A DNA stretch of 64,000 bases from Aphelocoma coerulescens (taxonomy: Eukaryota > Chordata > Aves > Passeriformes > Corvidae). The notes under the pieces are model-generated. The model saw only the letters and a list, made by a program, of their open reading frames with translations, ran no database searches and was not told where the DNA came from. This document shows, piece after piece, positions 35,074 through 45,335 of the stretch (positions within the stretch are counted from its first letter, which is position 1; each line of letters begins with the position of its first letter). The position numbers were made by a program, and so were the translations under genes. The stretch is taken from contig NC_091014.1 of the NCBI RefSeq assembly GCF_041296385.1, positions 8,097,578 to 8,161,577 on the forward strand. Reading direction: 5' to 3'.

Positions 35074-38000
35074 GTAAGGGACGGCGCTCCGCCGCACCGG
35101 CGGCCGCCCTCGGCACCCCGCTCCCCCAGAACAACCCCCCGCCAAAGCGAACCGCGGCGGAGAAAATGCAGCAGAAAGTCCCGTAGTGTCCCGTCCCCTC
35201 CCCCCCCCTCCCCCCACTCTGCCGGCGTAAATGCCCCCCGGTAATGAGGAACCTCCTCCCCGGCCACCCCGGAGAGCGGCAGCTCCCCATCCCCTGCCCC
35301 CGGGTTCGGCACGGAGCGCCGCAGGCAGCCGAGCGGCCGGCCCGAGCGAGGAACCTGCCCGAATCCTGCAAACAAATTAAAAACCCCTATGAAATAAGAA
35401 AGAATTCTCAGTCCCCCCAAAACAGCATCAAAAATCAGAAAGGCTGCACCCCAATGGAAAAATATAAAAGTAGTCCCCCAAATCCCAAGAGAAGGAAAAG
35501 CTTCAAATTGGCGTAATTATAAAAAAAACCCCGAATAAAACAAAAACAACCCTCTCCCGATTAGTGCCCCAAACCAAAAATAATCCATCAAAACCAGCCC
35601 CAAATTTTAAAAAAACGAAACAATATCCCCAGAACTAACCCGCTCCCAGCAAGACCCCCTCCCCAAATAAAAAACTCACAAAACATTCCCCTCCTTCCCC
35701 AAGGAAATCAACTTTCAAATAACCGCCCCCAAACCAACATCCCCCCAAAACCGTGTCGAGGAGTTGGGGCTCGGGGCCCCAGGGTCAAGGGGACCCCCGG
35801 AGTGGGGTTGGGAAGGGGTTTGGGCACGGGCAGGGGGTCACACAGCCACTGTGTCCCATCCGGGTGTGCTCTGCAGCCCCCCAAGCCGGGGCTTTGGGGC
35901 TGCAGCACCCCCGGCTGCCTCTCACCCGGTTTGGGGCGTCTTTGCTGGGGATGGGGATGGGGATGGGGATGGGGATGGGGATGGGAGCTGCGTTTGGTGC
36001 CCTCCTGGGAACTGATTTTTCTCCTGGGATGGAGGAGCCGGCGGTGGCTCTCCTTGGCTGACGTGCGACAGCAGCGGCTCCTCAGGTGTCAATCCCCGTA
36101 AGCCGCTCAGCTCTCGGCACTGCTGCGGGTCGGCGCTGCTTCGGGGGGCTGTGCTGGGGAGGGGGCTCCTGCGGCTGCCCTGCATCGGGATCCTTCGGGA
36201 ATCACGATACCTGGAGATGTCACACCATCGGTTTGTGACTTGGGGTTGTCCCCTGTTAGGAGGGGTTGCCCACACTTGTGTGTGTCCGGGGGATGCAGGC
36301 TGAAACTGCGTGAGGTTATTCACAAGCGTATCGAATGCATCACCGCCCTCCCTGCAGGTACTCGGAACTGCTGCTACGGTGATGATGTTTAATGAAAACA
36401 TAAAGTGATACCACCCAGACTTTTGGGGAAAAATAGAATGATGTGGCATAGGAGGACAGGCAGGACCCCCGGAAGATGAACTGAGGGGGGACAGACATCC
36501 ACCACCAGTTGCTGGCCCTGATGGGAGCGCAAGGGTACCTTTGTTGGAGCAGTGCCCTGCACTTTGGTCCTGTTGGCCAGTCCTTGGTCAGGGATTTTGG
36601 GAAGCCCCCAGCGACGAGGGAGCTTCTGGGGACTGGGATGTGCCATCAGAGCTTGATGGCAGTCCTGGCAGGTAACCCCCAAACTTTTCAGCCTAGGTTA
36701 AGCCTTGGATCCCTGATCCCCGTCTTTTTCCAGCTATGCCTCTGCTCGCAAAGGAGAGCGATAAATAATAAACATGGGATGCTAATTTCAGTTCCTGGGC
36801 TCTAATGGGGATCCAGCGTCCTGCACTTCACCCCCTGCCTATCTCCTGTGGCTTCTTTGGAACCTGTCATTTGGGCTGAGCAGCAGCCAATGGTCCCTCT
36901 CTGCTGTACCCGTGTCCGACAGACAAGGGATCACTGTGCTGGCCCGGGGTCGTTTCCTCCTGATTCACTGGGGTTGCCTAGAAACGGACGCTGGTGAGGT
37001 CCTGAGCTGGAATGTTCTGTGTCAGAAATGGAGAAGCTGAACTTTGCCTTTAAATGGGAGCAGGTCTGCCGGGAGGATTGTGTCTGCCCACCCCCCAGCT
37101 CTGCTTTTGGGTCTCTGCAAGTGATGGCTGATATTTGGCAAACTGGGAGGCTCTGCTCGGGCTGGGGCCACAGGGAGGGGCAGGGGCAGTGCTTGTGCCC
37201 CAGGAAGGCCTGCACCTAAAATTAGGGGTCTCACACCCTTGCCAGCAGTGGGAAATGGATGTAGAGATGGGGATTCCCTCTTCCTGCCTTCTTGCACTCT
37301 CCTGGCCTCCAAGCTGGTGACTTTGAGGGTAAAGCCACTCTGTGGGGATGGCAGAACTGGGCAGCAGCATCGGCCTCCTTACCTCGCCGTGGTCCAGCTG
37401 CTCCTGCCAAGCTCGCTCTCCCAAGCGACTGCTGAGCAGAGCCTGGGGCAAGATGGTACCAAAGGAGTCCCTGGTGGGAAGAGGGAGTGTAGCAGCACGG
37501 TGCTGGTGAACGCCAGGCGCTGTGGATTCAGCTGTGGTTTCCAGGGATGCAGCACTGGCAGCGAGTGGGTATGAGACAACGCAAAGGCACGGCTGTACCC
37601 TGGCAAAGAGGGGACAGAGTGTCACAGGTGCAGCGCTTCTTGGGAAAGAAGTTGAAAGCTGGGTTCCTCCATGGTGGGAGCATTTACATATGAGGGGGTG
37701 GGAGTTAATTGCTATGAGTTGGAAGTAGAAAACAATAGAGACTGACCAGCTTGGGATGGGAATGATGAGCCTTTGAGGACGCACCAGGAACACCCCATGT
37801 CTTGCAGTGGCCAGCATGGCCCTGAGCACAGCTTGTATTGCCTGGAATTCCACAAGGCTGGGTCTGGCATTGCATTCAGGTATCCCCTACGGCTGCAGTG
37901 GGCTGCAATGGCTGCTGACCATCTGGACTTGCTGATGTAAGGCATAAAAATGGCCTTTTCGTCACTCCTGCAGAGATGGCACCAGGTACCCATGCTCCAG

Positions 38001-41000
38001 GGGACCAGCTTCATGCTCCAGGGGACCAGCCCGTTCCCTTGTCCTGGCCAAGCCTCTGCTGGGATTCCTTAGGGCTTGGCCCATATGCTGCTAACCTGGA
38101 GGATTCAAGGATGGGATGGGGCAAAAACCAAAGCTCCCACTCTCTCAAAGCCTGTGAAGGGGGTGCAGTGGTGCAGATACATTCTCAGTCCTGCCTCAGT
38201 TTCCCTGCTGCTCCAAGTAACCTTGACCCAGATCCCAAAGAATCCTGGATTGTGCCCTTCTGCTTTGCAAGGATTTGATGCTTCCTGACATTATGTCCCT
38301 TTCCCAGAGGCAGATGGAGGGAGACCTCTGCACTGCAGAAGCTCCCTGGGAGAAGCCTGATGCCTCCAGCCCCTGCAACACCCTCCCCAGAGTAGGGGCA
38401 TAGGGCAGAAACCTCCTGTTTCAAAATGCAGCTTGTGCAACAGTGAAACATGGAATTCATCTCTTGTCTGGCCAACAGCTCACTACATCTCAGCAGCTGG
38501 CTGGCTGAATGGGACCCCCATGGAGGCACTGCTGGGCTGTATCAGAAGTTGGTGTGTGAGTGCCAGTGCCCTGTGCTGGTCCAGGTGACCTCCAGCAGCT
38601 GCAGGCTCTCTGTTTTGGTGTGCCTGCTGGGTTTTTTTGTCTTTTTACTCTAGTGGCTATTACGATACATAGTGATGCTGGAGAAAAACCCTTCCTGAAT
38701 CAGCTGTGCTGGTTGTAAGAGCTGGCTTTGCCAGCTGGGTGACATGTAGGACACAAGGCTCCCTGCAGCCGGTTTCCATGTGCCCAGTATCCAGGAGTGT
38801 GTGCCCGGGCTGGGCTGTGCACTCGGACACGGTGTGGAGGTGAAAGGCTCCGTCAGCCCCAATCCCTTTAGCCGTCGTGGCCTCTGCTTGAGTATTTTTA
38901 ACCTTTTTGCTGTGCTAAGCTGCCTGGGGCTGAAGTGTCAGTGGGCACTGGGGAATACAGCCTCTCACTGCTTTGCCAAGCCTGGGATTTCAGGATCAGT
39001 GTCTCTAATCCCCGGATCCTGAAATACCTTCTTCGGCCGACAGCGCATTTGGAAAATTTGAGTGACCGCAGGTTTAAGCACGGGGCAGGGGATGCCTTGG
39101 CCACAGGGACTGGATGCCACGTGCTCCACTGCCAGCATCCGTACCTGATCCGGCTGTTGCTGGGAAGTCCATCACTCAGCAGTGTGAGAGGAGAGCTCCT
39201 GTGCTGGGGGACGCTCTCTCCCACACTGAAACAGTCGGAGAGGAATGCTCCATGGCCACTGCCAAGTGTGACCCCCTTGTTTTCTCCTGCCAGTCCAGTC
39301 TGTCCTCGCACAATGGGTCTCTAGTTAATTAGGAGAAGCAGAGTCATGCCTGAGTTTCTGGATGGTGACTGACTGTGTGTCCATCCCTCCAAGCTCTCTG
39401 CAGAGCTGGCTGTGACTGTGCTCACCAGGTGAGCTCTGAACGTTGGTGACCCACTGCTGCTCTGCAGCTGGCTCCCTGGCATTCCCTGCTATCTCTGCTG
39501 TTGGAAACCCATCTCCTCATGGCACAAGGAATCCAGTTGCTCACCTCTTGCCACCCTGAATGGTGGTGCTGAGCCTGAATGCAAACTCTGGTCCCCCTCT
39601 GTAACATTGCCTTGGTGGGCTCAGCCAGGTCTGCAGGGCAAGGGCAGAGCAAAACTGCCGTCCTCTCCTGGTATTGGAGTGGCTTTTGGGGGTGAGGACC
39701 CTTCCGTGTCCTGCCTAAATTAAAGTTAGCTTTGAGTTCTTCAATTTATTTTAGGTGAGAAGGAGGAGTCCAGCTGAACTGTCACAATATGCTGTTGTGG
39801 AGCATTTCATGCCTGCATTTCTCAAGTTGCTTATCTTACTTGCCTGGAATTACTTGTCTCCATCTTTGGGGTCAGTGGTGGGTATCTCATAGTTGTCTCC
39901 CAGAGGCTGCTGCTGTGTGGGAATGCTGGTGAGGAGAGGGGGTTTGTGCCTGGCTGGCGAGGACCTTGCACAGGGGATGTTGGTGACAATTTCCTATGGG
40001 GGGGTCACTTCCCACTGCTGCAGTCACCACTGTGCCCCCATGGCTTGGGGCTTCTGAGCTACAGGAGCATCAATGGTCTCGTTTTACAAAGAGGAGCTGG
40101 GGACTAATAAAAGAGGTTTCAAAGAGTCTGCTTGCTGTGGCCCTTTCACTTGGAGAGGAACACAACCAGGGCACAGCATCCACCTGTTCCTGAACCACTT
40201 GAATGTGAGCTCCACAAAGCCTTAGGTCAGGGCTGGTGATGTCCCACAAAAGCATAATTTGCTGCTCTCTGCTTTCTTCTTGTGCCCTGCTGCTGCCATG
40301 TGTTACTTCTTCATGACCTGGGACTACTCCCTCTACAAATTCAGATTCTAGGAGGGAAGAAAGGGGCAAGAGCAGGTGGAAGGAAGCCCATGTTGCCCTG
40401 CCTGCTGGCTGCGGTGTCTTGGGCAAAATGCTTTCACTGCACAAACTTCTTTGTCACTTTCTTTTCACCACACTTAATCACTCTCAGTATAATTAACTGA
40501 AGTTTGTGGAGTTTTCTCTCTGCACAGCTTTTCTGCTGTAGCTGTTCTTTTAGCCTTTGATTTGAGTTGTCAGCTATGTGCAGCCCAGCCTGACCATAGT
40601 GATACACATTTATACTCAGAGGAGCACCAGGGAGAAGGCACTGTGCTGGCAGGGATGGGAATGTTCTCCTTTTCCTTTGTTTTTCACTCCAGAAGGTGCA
40701 TCAGTACAGGGTCTTCTTGCTCTGGGTGCTTCTCTGAGCCCATGGTCACACAGCCCAGTGTCACAGCCAGCCCCTGCCCTGATGCCACTGGGATGGGACT
40801 GCGATGCTGGCACTGAGGGATCTCTCTTCTCAGGTGCAAAAAGGTTGTGTCCTCCCAGTCAGTCGTTTTACACGGATGAGGAGCAGCAGAAAGAAGTGTG
40901 GGGGGATATCTGTCTGTCCAAGCAGAGCCACTGTGTGGTATGTTCAGATCTGCTAGTGTTAGGGTGGAATGTTTGGGGTGTGGGCAATGCTTCACCTCCT

Positions 41001-43594
41001 TACTAGCAGCCCACAAATTCCCACCTAAGACTCTATCAATCTATTCTCAGGCAGTGAGGCTAAAAAAAACCCTTCCTGACAACCTCCATCTGTGTGCTCC
41101 CACTTTAAAAAAAGATTTAAAAATAATTTGCACAACTGTAATCAATTTGGATGTAGCAGAGAAGCCATTTGCAAATGAGCAAACCTGCTGCACAAGGCCT
41201 TGACCAATACAACTTCCCTGGGGTCCATGGAGGGAGGGAAACCCTCCTGTGTGGCAGAGCTGACCAGGGAGCCTCGATGGTGTGCTGGGGTAACGTGGAT
41301 CCTGGCTGATGCTCTCAGTGTTGTTGGTTAATGGTCTGTTTTATACGGTTTGGGGTTCTTTGTTGTTGTTGGTTTTTTTGGTACACAAAACACTCTTATT
41401 TTTTCTTCAGGACAGAATCATCAATCTAGTCGTTGGTGGCCTAACAACCTTGCTGCTTGTAGTAAGTATCTCCCATCCCACCCCATGTTGCACCTTCAGG
41501 TGACAGGGAAAAAACAGGAAGTCCTCCCCAAAAACGGGTGGTGAAACTTCCAATGACCAAACAGGTTCTAATTTAGGGCAGGCAGTCATTTTGGGACATA
41601 TCTGTCTTTTGAAACTCTTTGACAACAGGAGGGGAATACCTTTCTTCATGTCATCTTTTAAGAGCTGTAATAAAATCTCTGGTAGATTGTCCTCCCTGGC
41701 TGAATGTGAGGCTGGGTGAGACAACAAAGCATTTATGTGCCAGGAGAGCGTGTTTGCTTCTATTTCCTTCTATTTGTGATTTATTGTCCTCTATTTTTGG
41801 CTTATATAAGTCTTTCCAAAGTTTGTCCCTTTGTGTTGAGCTGTGCTTTCCCCAAGCCTTAGAGACAAACTCAACGCCATTGTGACTGGAGACCATCACT
41901 TGTGTGGTCCACGGGGGGTGCAGGGAGGCTGTGGGGACAGATGAGGTGCCAGCTGGTGGAACACTTGCCAGAAGGGATGCTCCTACGTGGGCAGTGTGTA
42001 CCCCCAGGCCTGGTGGCTTCACGGCTACTTGGAGGGTGGTTTCTGGCAATGAGCCAGCGTGGCAAAGCTTTCATCGTTTTTATTCCACTCCTCTCAGTGT
42101 GCAGCTGTATCAAAGCAGTTTTCCTCCAGACTTGCACATTTTCCTTCAGCTCCTCAGGGGTGGGAGTCAGAGAGCAGGGAGAGGTGTGCAGAGCAAAATG
42201 TGAGCGCTGTGCTGCTCCAGCCCTTGGGCTGAGCCTCCTCTCACTGCAGCATTGGCGAGAGTGAAAGCCTCATCTTTGTTTTCCTCCATACAGGTCACTC
42301 TAATCAGTGCTTTTGTCTTCCCGCAACTACCTCCAAAACCTGTGAATGTATTTTTTGCTTTCTGCATCTCCTTGTGTTGCATTTCTGCTGGCATTCTTGT
42401 AAGTATCGCCACGTTTGCCATGCTTTTGACTCAATGGCTCTGAATAAAATCTGCTTTATGTGGTGCTGCCTTCTTTTTTTACACTCTCCTAGAAAAGCTT
42501 TCCTGCCTTAATAGCACAAGCTGACAATGAGGGAGTGGTAATGAGTTTGTATTTACTGCAGAGTAAGCGTGTGAACTGAGCCAACTCCTGCAGCCCAGCT
42601 GTGGTGCAAGAGCTGTCACCTCTGTGGCACTGCCACCCGTAGCTGCCAGTGGAGACAGAGAGTAGGAAACCAGGGAGCAGAGTACTGAAATAGGAATGCA
42701 GAGGTGGATTGTGCTGCAGAAGACACTTCAAGTGGGACCAGCAATGCACTTGCATTAGTCAGTGACCTTTCAAACACAGGGATGGAAGCTACAGGGGTAG
42801 GAAGCTACAGCAAGTAGATGTTCCTCTATTCAACAGCTGCAGAATTCCAAGGGAGCTGGTCCCAAGCACTGGCAAAGGGAACTGGCAGGTTTGAGTTCAT
42901 AGAATCACAGAATGGTTTGGGTTGGAAGGCGCTGTCAAAGACCATCTAGTCCAATCCCCCTTCCATGGGCAGGCCCACTGGTGGCTCCTTCTGCGGTAGC
43001 TTTTCATACTTGGAGCAGTCTCCTTCCTCCAGCTGTGACCTGGAACAGCCCTGAACCCCTCACTGCGGGGGACGCTGGGAAGTTGCTCTGCATTGCCTGG
43101 TGAGTCCCAGTTTCTGATCCTAAAGCTGGTGGCCACGACCCTGCCCAGAATAGACTGTGTTAGTGCAAAGCTAATGTTTGTCCTCATCAACCAGGGTGTA
43201 GCCAGCTTTGAGTGTTAAAACACCCCCAGCTAAGCCACCCACTCTCCCTCCCTCTTCGCAAAGCTGACCAGACAGCACGTGTCCCCAGGGACAGTTTGAC
43301 ACACAGACACACACACACACTCAGTCTCTCTGGCCAGAGGGAGCTGAATTGTTTACAGCAAGAAAAAAAACCCCAAACCCAGACATACAAGTTGCCAGTT
43401 CAGTTACCATAGAAAGTTTCCTCAGAAGTACCTGGCTTTTTAAAATAACACAAACTCCTTTTCTCTTCTAGATCTACTGGTATCGACAAGGAGACCTGGA
43501 ACCCAAATTTAGAAATCTAATTTACTACATATTGTTTTCTATTGTCATGTTATGTATATGTGCCAACCTGTACTTCCATGAAGTGGGTAAATGA
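34996..43594 (+). CDS. TMEM243: TMEM243, small multi-pass membrane protein, complete CDS in 4 exons
   Basis: A conserved vertebrate integral membrane protein with no established biochemical role. Exons 34996-35073, 41411-41461, 42294-42398 and 43472-43594 join to 118 residues, equal to human as I recall. The N-terminus has DNRPLFGETSARDRIINLVV. Hydrophobic segments lie at about 30-50, 58-80 and 92-113, joined by the conserved VFPQLPPKPVN loop and the YWYRQGDLEPKFRNLIYY segment. The ATG has a good context (gcgccATGG). Intron 1 is long (6.3 kb); the others are about 0.8-1.1 kb. It converges on DMTF1, as in human 7q21. Confidence 0.96.
35074..41410 (+). other. TMEM243: TMEM243 intron 1
   Basis: 6.3 kb without a recognisable exon. 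Its first 0.7 kb is C/A-rich and G-poor on the plus strand; a (GGGGAT)6 microsatellite lies at 35,947-35,985. A 21-bp imperfect duplication (tgctccaggggaccagc) is near 37,990-38,030. No CR1 copy was recognised in it. Confidence 0.7.
35947..35985 (+). repeat. (GGGGAT)6 microsatellite
   Basis: Six near-perfect ggggat units. The four-G runs spaced by two bases could fold as a G-quadruplex on the plus strand. Confidence 0.95.
41411..41461 (+). CDS. TMEM243: TMEM243 exon 2 (residues 27-43)
   Basis: 51 nt, acceptor ttttcttcag, donor gtaagt. It encodes DRIINLVVGGLTTLLLV, the start of the first membrane segment. Confidence 0.95.
42294..42398 (+). CDS. TMEM243: TMEM243 exon 3 (residues 44-78)
   Basis: 105 nt, acceptor ctccatacag, donor gtaagt. 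It encodes VTLISAFVFPQLPPKPVNVF and FAFCISLCCISAGIL: the end of membrane segment 1, the proline-rich loop and membrane segment 2. Confidence 0.96.
42898..42980 (-). repeat. CR1 LINE 3' tail fragment in TMEM243 intron 3
   Basis: catagaatcacagaatggtt then gggttggaagg and ccatctagtccaatccccc: the last 80 or so bases of a CR1 in minus orientation. Confidence 0.88.
43472..43594 (+). CDS. TMEM243: TMEM243 exon 4 (residues 79-118)
   Basis: Acceptor ttctcttctag, 40 codons, TGA at 43592-43594. It encodes IYWYRQGDLEPKFRNLIYYI and the last hydrophobic segment, ending CANLYFHEVGK. Confidence 0.96.
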   Translation: MYWYRQGDLEPKFRNLIYYILFSIVMLCICANLYFHEVGK

Positions 43595-43950
43595 AGGACA
43601 TTGGGAATACCCAGCAATGATGCTACTGTGTCAGACTGCTTCCAGCTCAGCTCTCAGCTCTACTCGAGACATTTAAGTAAGAACAATCAGCCTGAGAGGA
43701 AAGAAGTGGGTTGTGCAAGGATAAATCAGTACATGATTTTCATGTAAATGTATATGTAATGTCCCTCTTGTTGGGGAGAATTATTGCCATAAGACGTGAC
43801 ATTCTGCTTTTTTTTGAAGAGCTACTGTTGCGCTTAATGAACATTCCAGTGGTACTGATGTTTCAGAATGGCACAAGCTTTTTCATTTTGGAAAAAACTG
43901 CACTTTTTTATTACTGTACAAATAAACTGCAGCATTGAAAGGATCTGTGG
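43595..43950 (+). other. TMEM243: TMEM243 3' untranslated region
   Basis: A short 3'UTR ending with the AATAAA at 43921-43926. A second AATAAA at 43958-43963 would extend it about 37 bases, into the 3' end of DMTF1. Confidence 0.75.
43921..43926 (+). promoter_or_regulatory. TMEM243: Poly(A) signal of TMEM243
   Basis: AATAAA 327 bases after the stop codon, with a G/T-rich segment (ggatctgtgg) about 15 bases further on. Confidence 0.75.
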
Positions 43951-43969
43951 CAGTATAAATAAATAGCAT

Positions 43970-45225
43970 GTTACAGTCAAGTAAGACAAATACTCTTTAT
44001 TTTGTTGAAACTGAATATACAATTATTTCTGTTCCCTAGGTAACCATTTAAAACTACAACTTATTTTTCACATTAACAAAACCACAGACTGAAAAAGACC
44101 AACTCTTGATTATGAAGAGCTAATTACAGAAATAAATAAAATAATTTATACAAGTCTTTAGTTTCTATAGCTTTTTCTCTTGATTCCTAGCTAACAGGCT
44201 GCTGCTCAGCCTAGTGTCTGTTTCAAACGATGTAGGAATTAATTGGCCTCCTTTGCCTTGGGGGCCTCTGTCCAAACTCTCACAGAGCTATTCCTCCAAG
44301 ACTTTGCCACCTTCACACCACTCCCCATCTACTAACCTGCTGCAGGAATCACCTCTGGAGAGGTGGCTGGTAGTGTCAGGTAAACAGCGAGAGATACAAA
44401 CATTCCAACCTACTCACAACAATCTCAGAATTCCAAGCTTGTGGGGGGAGGCTGGTGGGTCCCAGTAGCTTCCCTTTCTCATAGCCCTTCCCTTTTTATT
44501 CAGCTTGCTGTAGTGATGAGAAAAAAGAAAAAAAAAAACCAAAAAACAAGAAAAGATTTTCCACAAGTGATCTTTCCAAGCTCTGTCCATTGCCAGCAAC
44601 GGACTCCTCAGGAACAAGCAGACCAGGCACGTCCCATAAGCTTCTGCCTTCTTCCTATGCCACAGACATACTAACAAGTCAGATGAGATGGGAATACACA
44701 CCACTGCTTCATGATGCTCCCCACGCTCCCTGAAGTCTTTGATGGAACTCACTCCTTCCTGAAATGTAACAGTCTCTTACTCCATCTATTACAAGAGTCA
44801 GTAAGTGCAGAAATCCCCACCCATTCTTCATGTAACCTGTGCAAACTAATACTTGCTGTGGCACTAAGAGGCTACAGTCCGCAATCCTTGACTTCTGTCC
44901 AGTTCTCCATGTGTGCAGTTCAGCACATCAGTAACAAGTCAGATCAGAGCTGGATGGATCTGAGCAGTGAGCACTACAACAGAGGCTCTTCAGAACACTG
45001 GAACACCCCAGTGAGATGTGGCACCTTCAGGCCTTGGTTGGCAGCTCGGTCCCCCCTCCCAGATGAGGGAAACAGCCTGAGCAGAGAAAGTGCACTGTAG
45101 TCACTTCACACTGGAAGTTTCTGTTCAAAGAGACAGACTGTGACTGCTTTCTTTGGAAATGTGGCACAGGGTAACTATTTCACAATGCAAACATGGTCAA
45201 TAGAAATAGACACCATTGCTGCTTT
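43970..45225 (-). other. DMTF1: DMTF1 3' untranslated region
   Basis: Non-coding sequence between the DMTF1 stop and the first minus-strand AATAAA (43997-44002). No exon was recognised on either strand. It includes an A-rich run near 44,520-44,555. Confidence 0.65.
43997..44002 (-). promoter_or_regulatory. DMTF1: Poly(A) signal of DMTF1 (candidate)
   Basis: Plus-strand tttatt, which is AATAAA on the minus strand, lies about 1.2 kb past the DMTF1 stop and 70 bases from the TMEM243 signal. Confidence 0.6.
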
Positions 45226-45335
45226 TCAGTGACAGCTCACTAAATCCTCAACATCCTTTGAATCTTCCGAGTCAGGGCTGCCCAACGATGAGCCAATAAT
45301 GTGTGACCCATCTCCATGATGTTGTAGGATAGGAT
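45226..45335 (-). CDS. DMTF1: DMTF1 last coding exon
   Basis: Acceptor tcttgacag, 36 codons including TGA (45226-45228). It encodes DPILQHHGDGSHIIGSSLGS and PDSEDSKDVEDLVSCH, the conserved acidic C-terminus. Confidence 0.95.

Larger units (their letters stand above)
34290..35350. promoter_or_regulatory. TMEM243: CpG island / TMEM243 promoter and first exon
   Basis: Extreme GC content with many GGGGCGGGG elements (Sp/KLF-type boxes) and no TATA box. It spans the composite minisatellite, the 5'UTR and coding exon 1. The DNA base strand bias reverses near 35.08 kb. Confidence 0.85.

Noticed and set aside
34212..35420. Very long overlapping ORFs (up to 402 codons) on both strands
   Set aside because: They arise because the GC-rich minisatellite lacks stop codons in every frame. 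The products are Ala/Arg/Gly/Pro repeats with no domain, and TMEM243 exon 1 overlaps them.
36973..36986. Another RFX X-box (gttgcctagaaac) in TMEM243 intron 1
   Set aside because: The second half-site is poor and no ciliary gene starts nearby.
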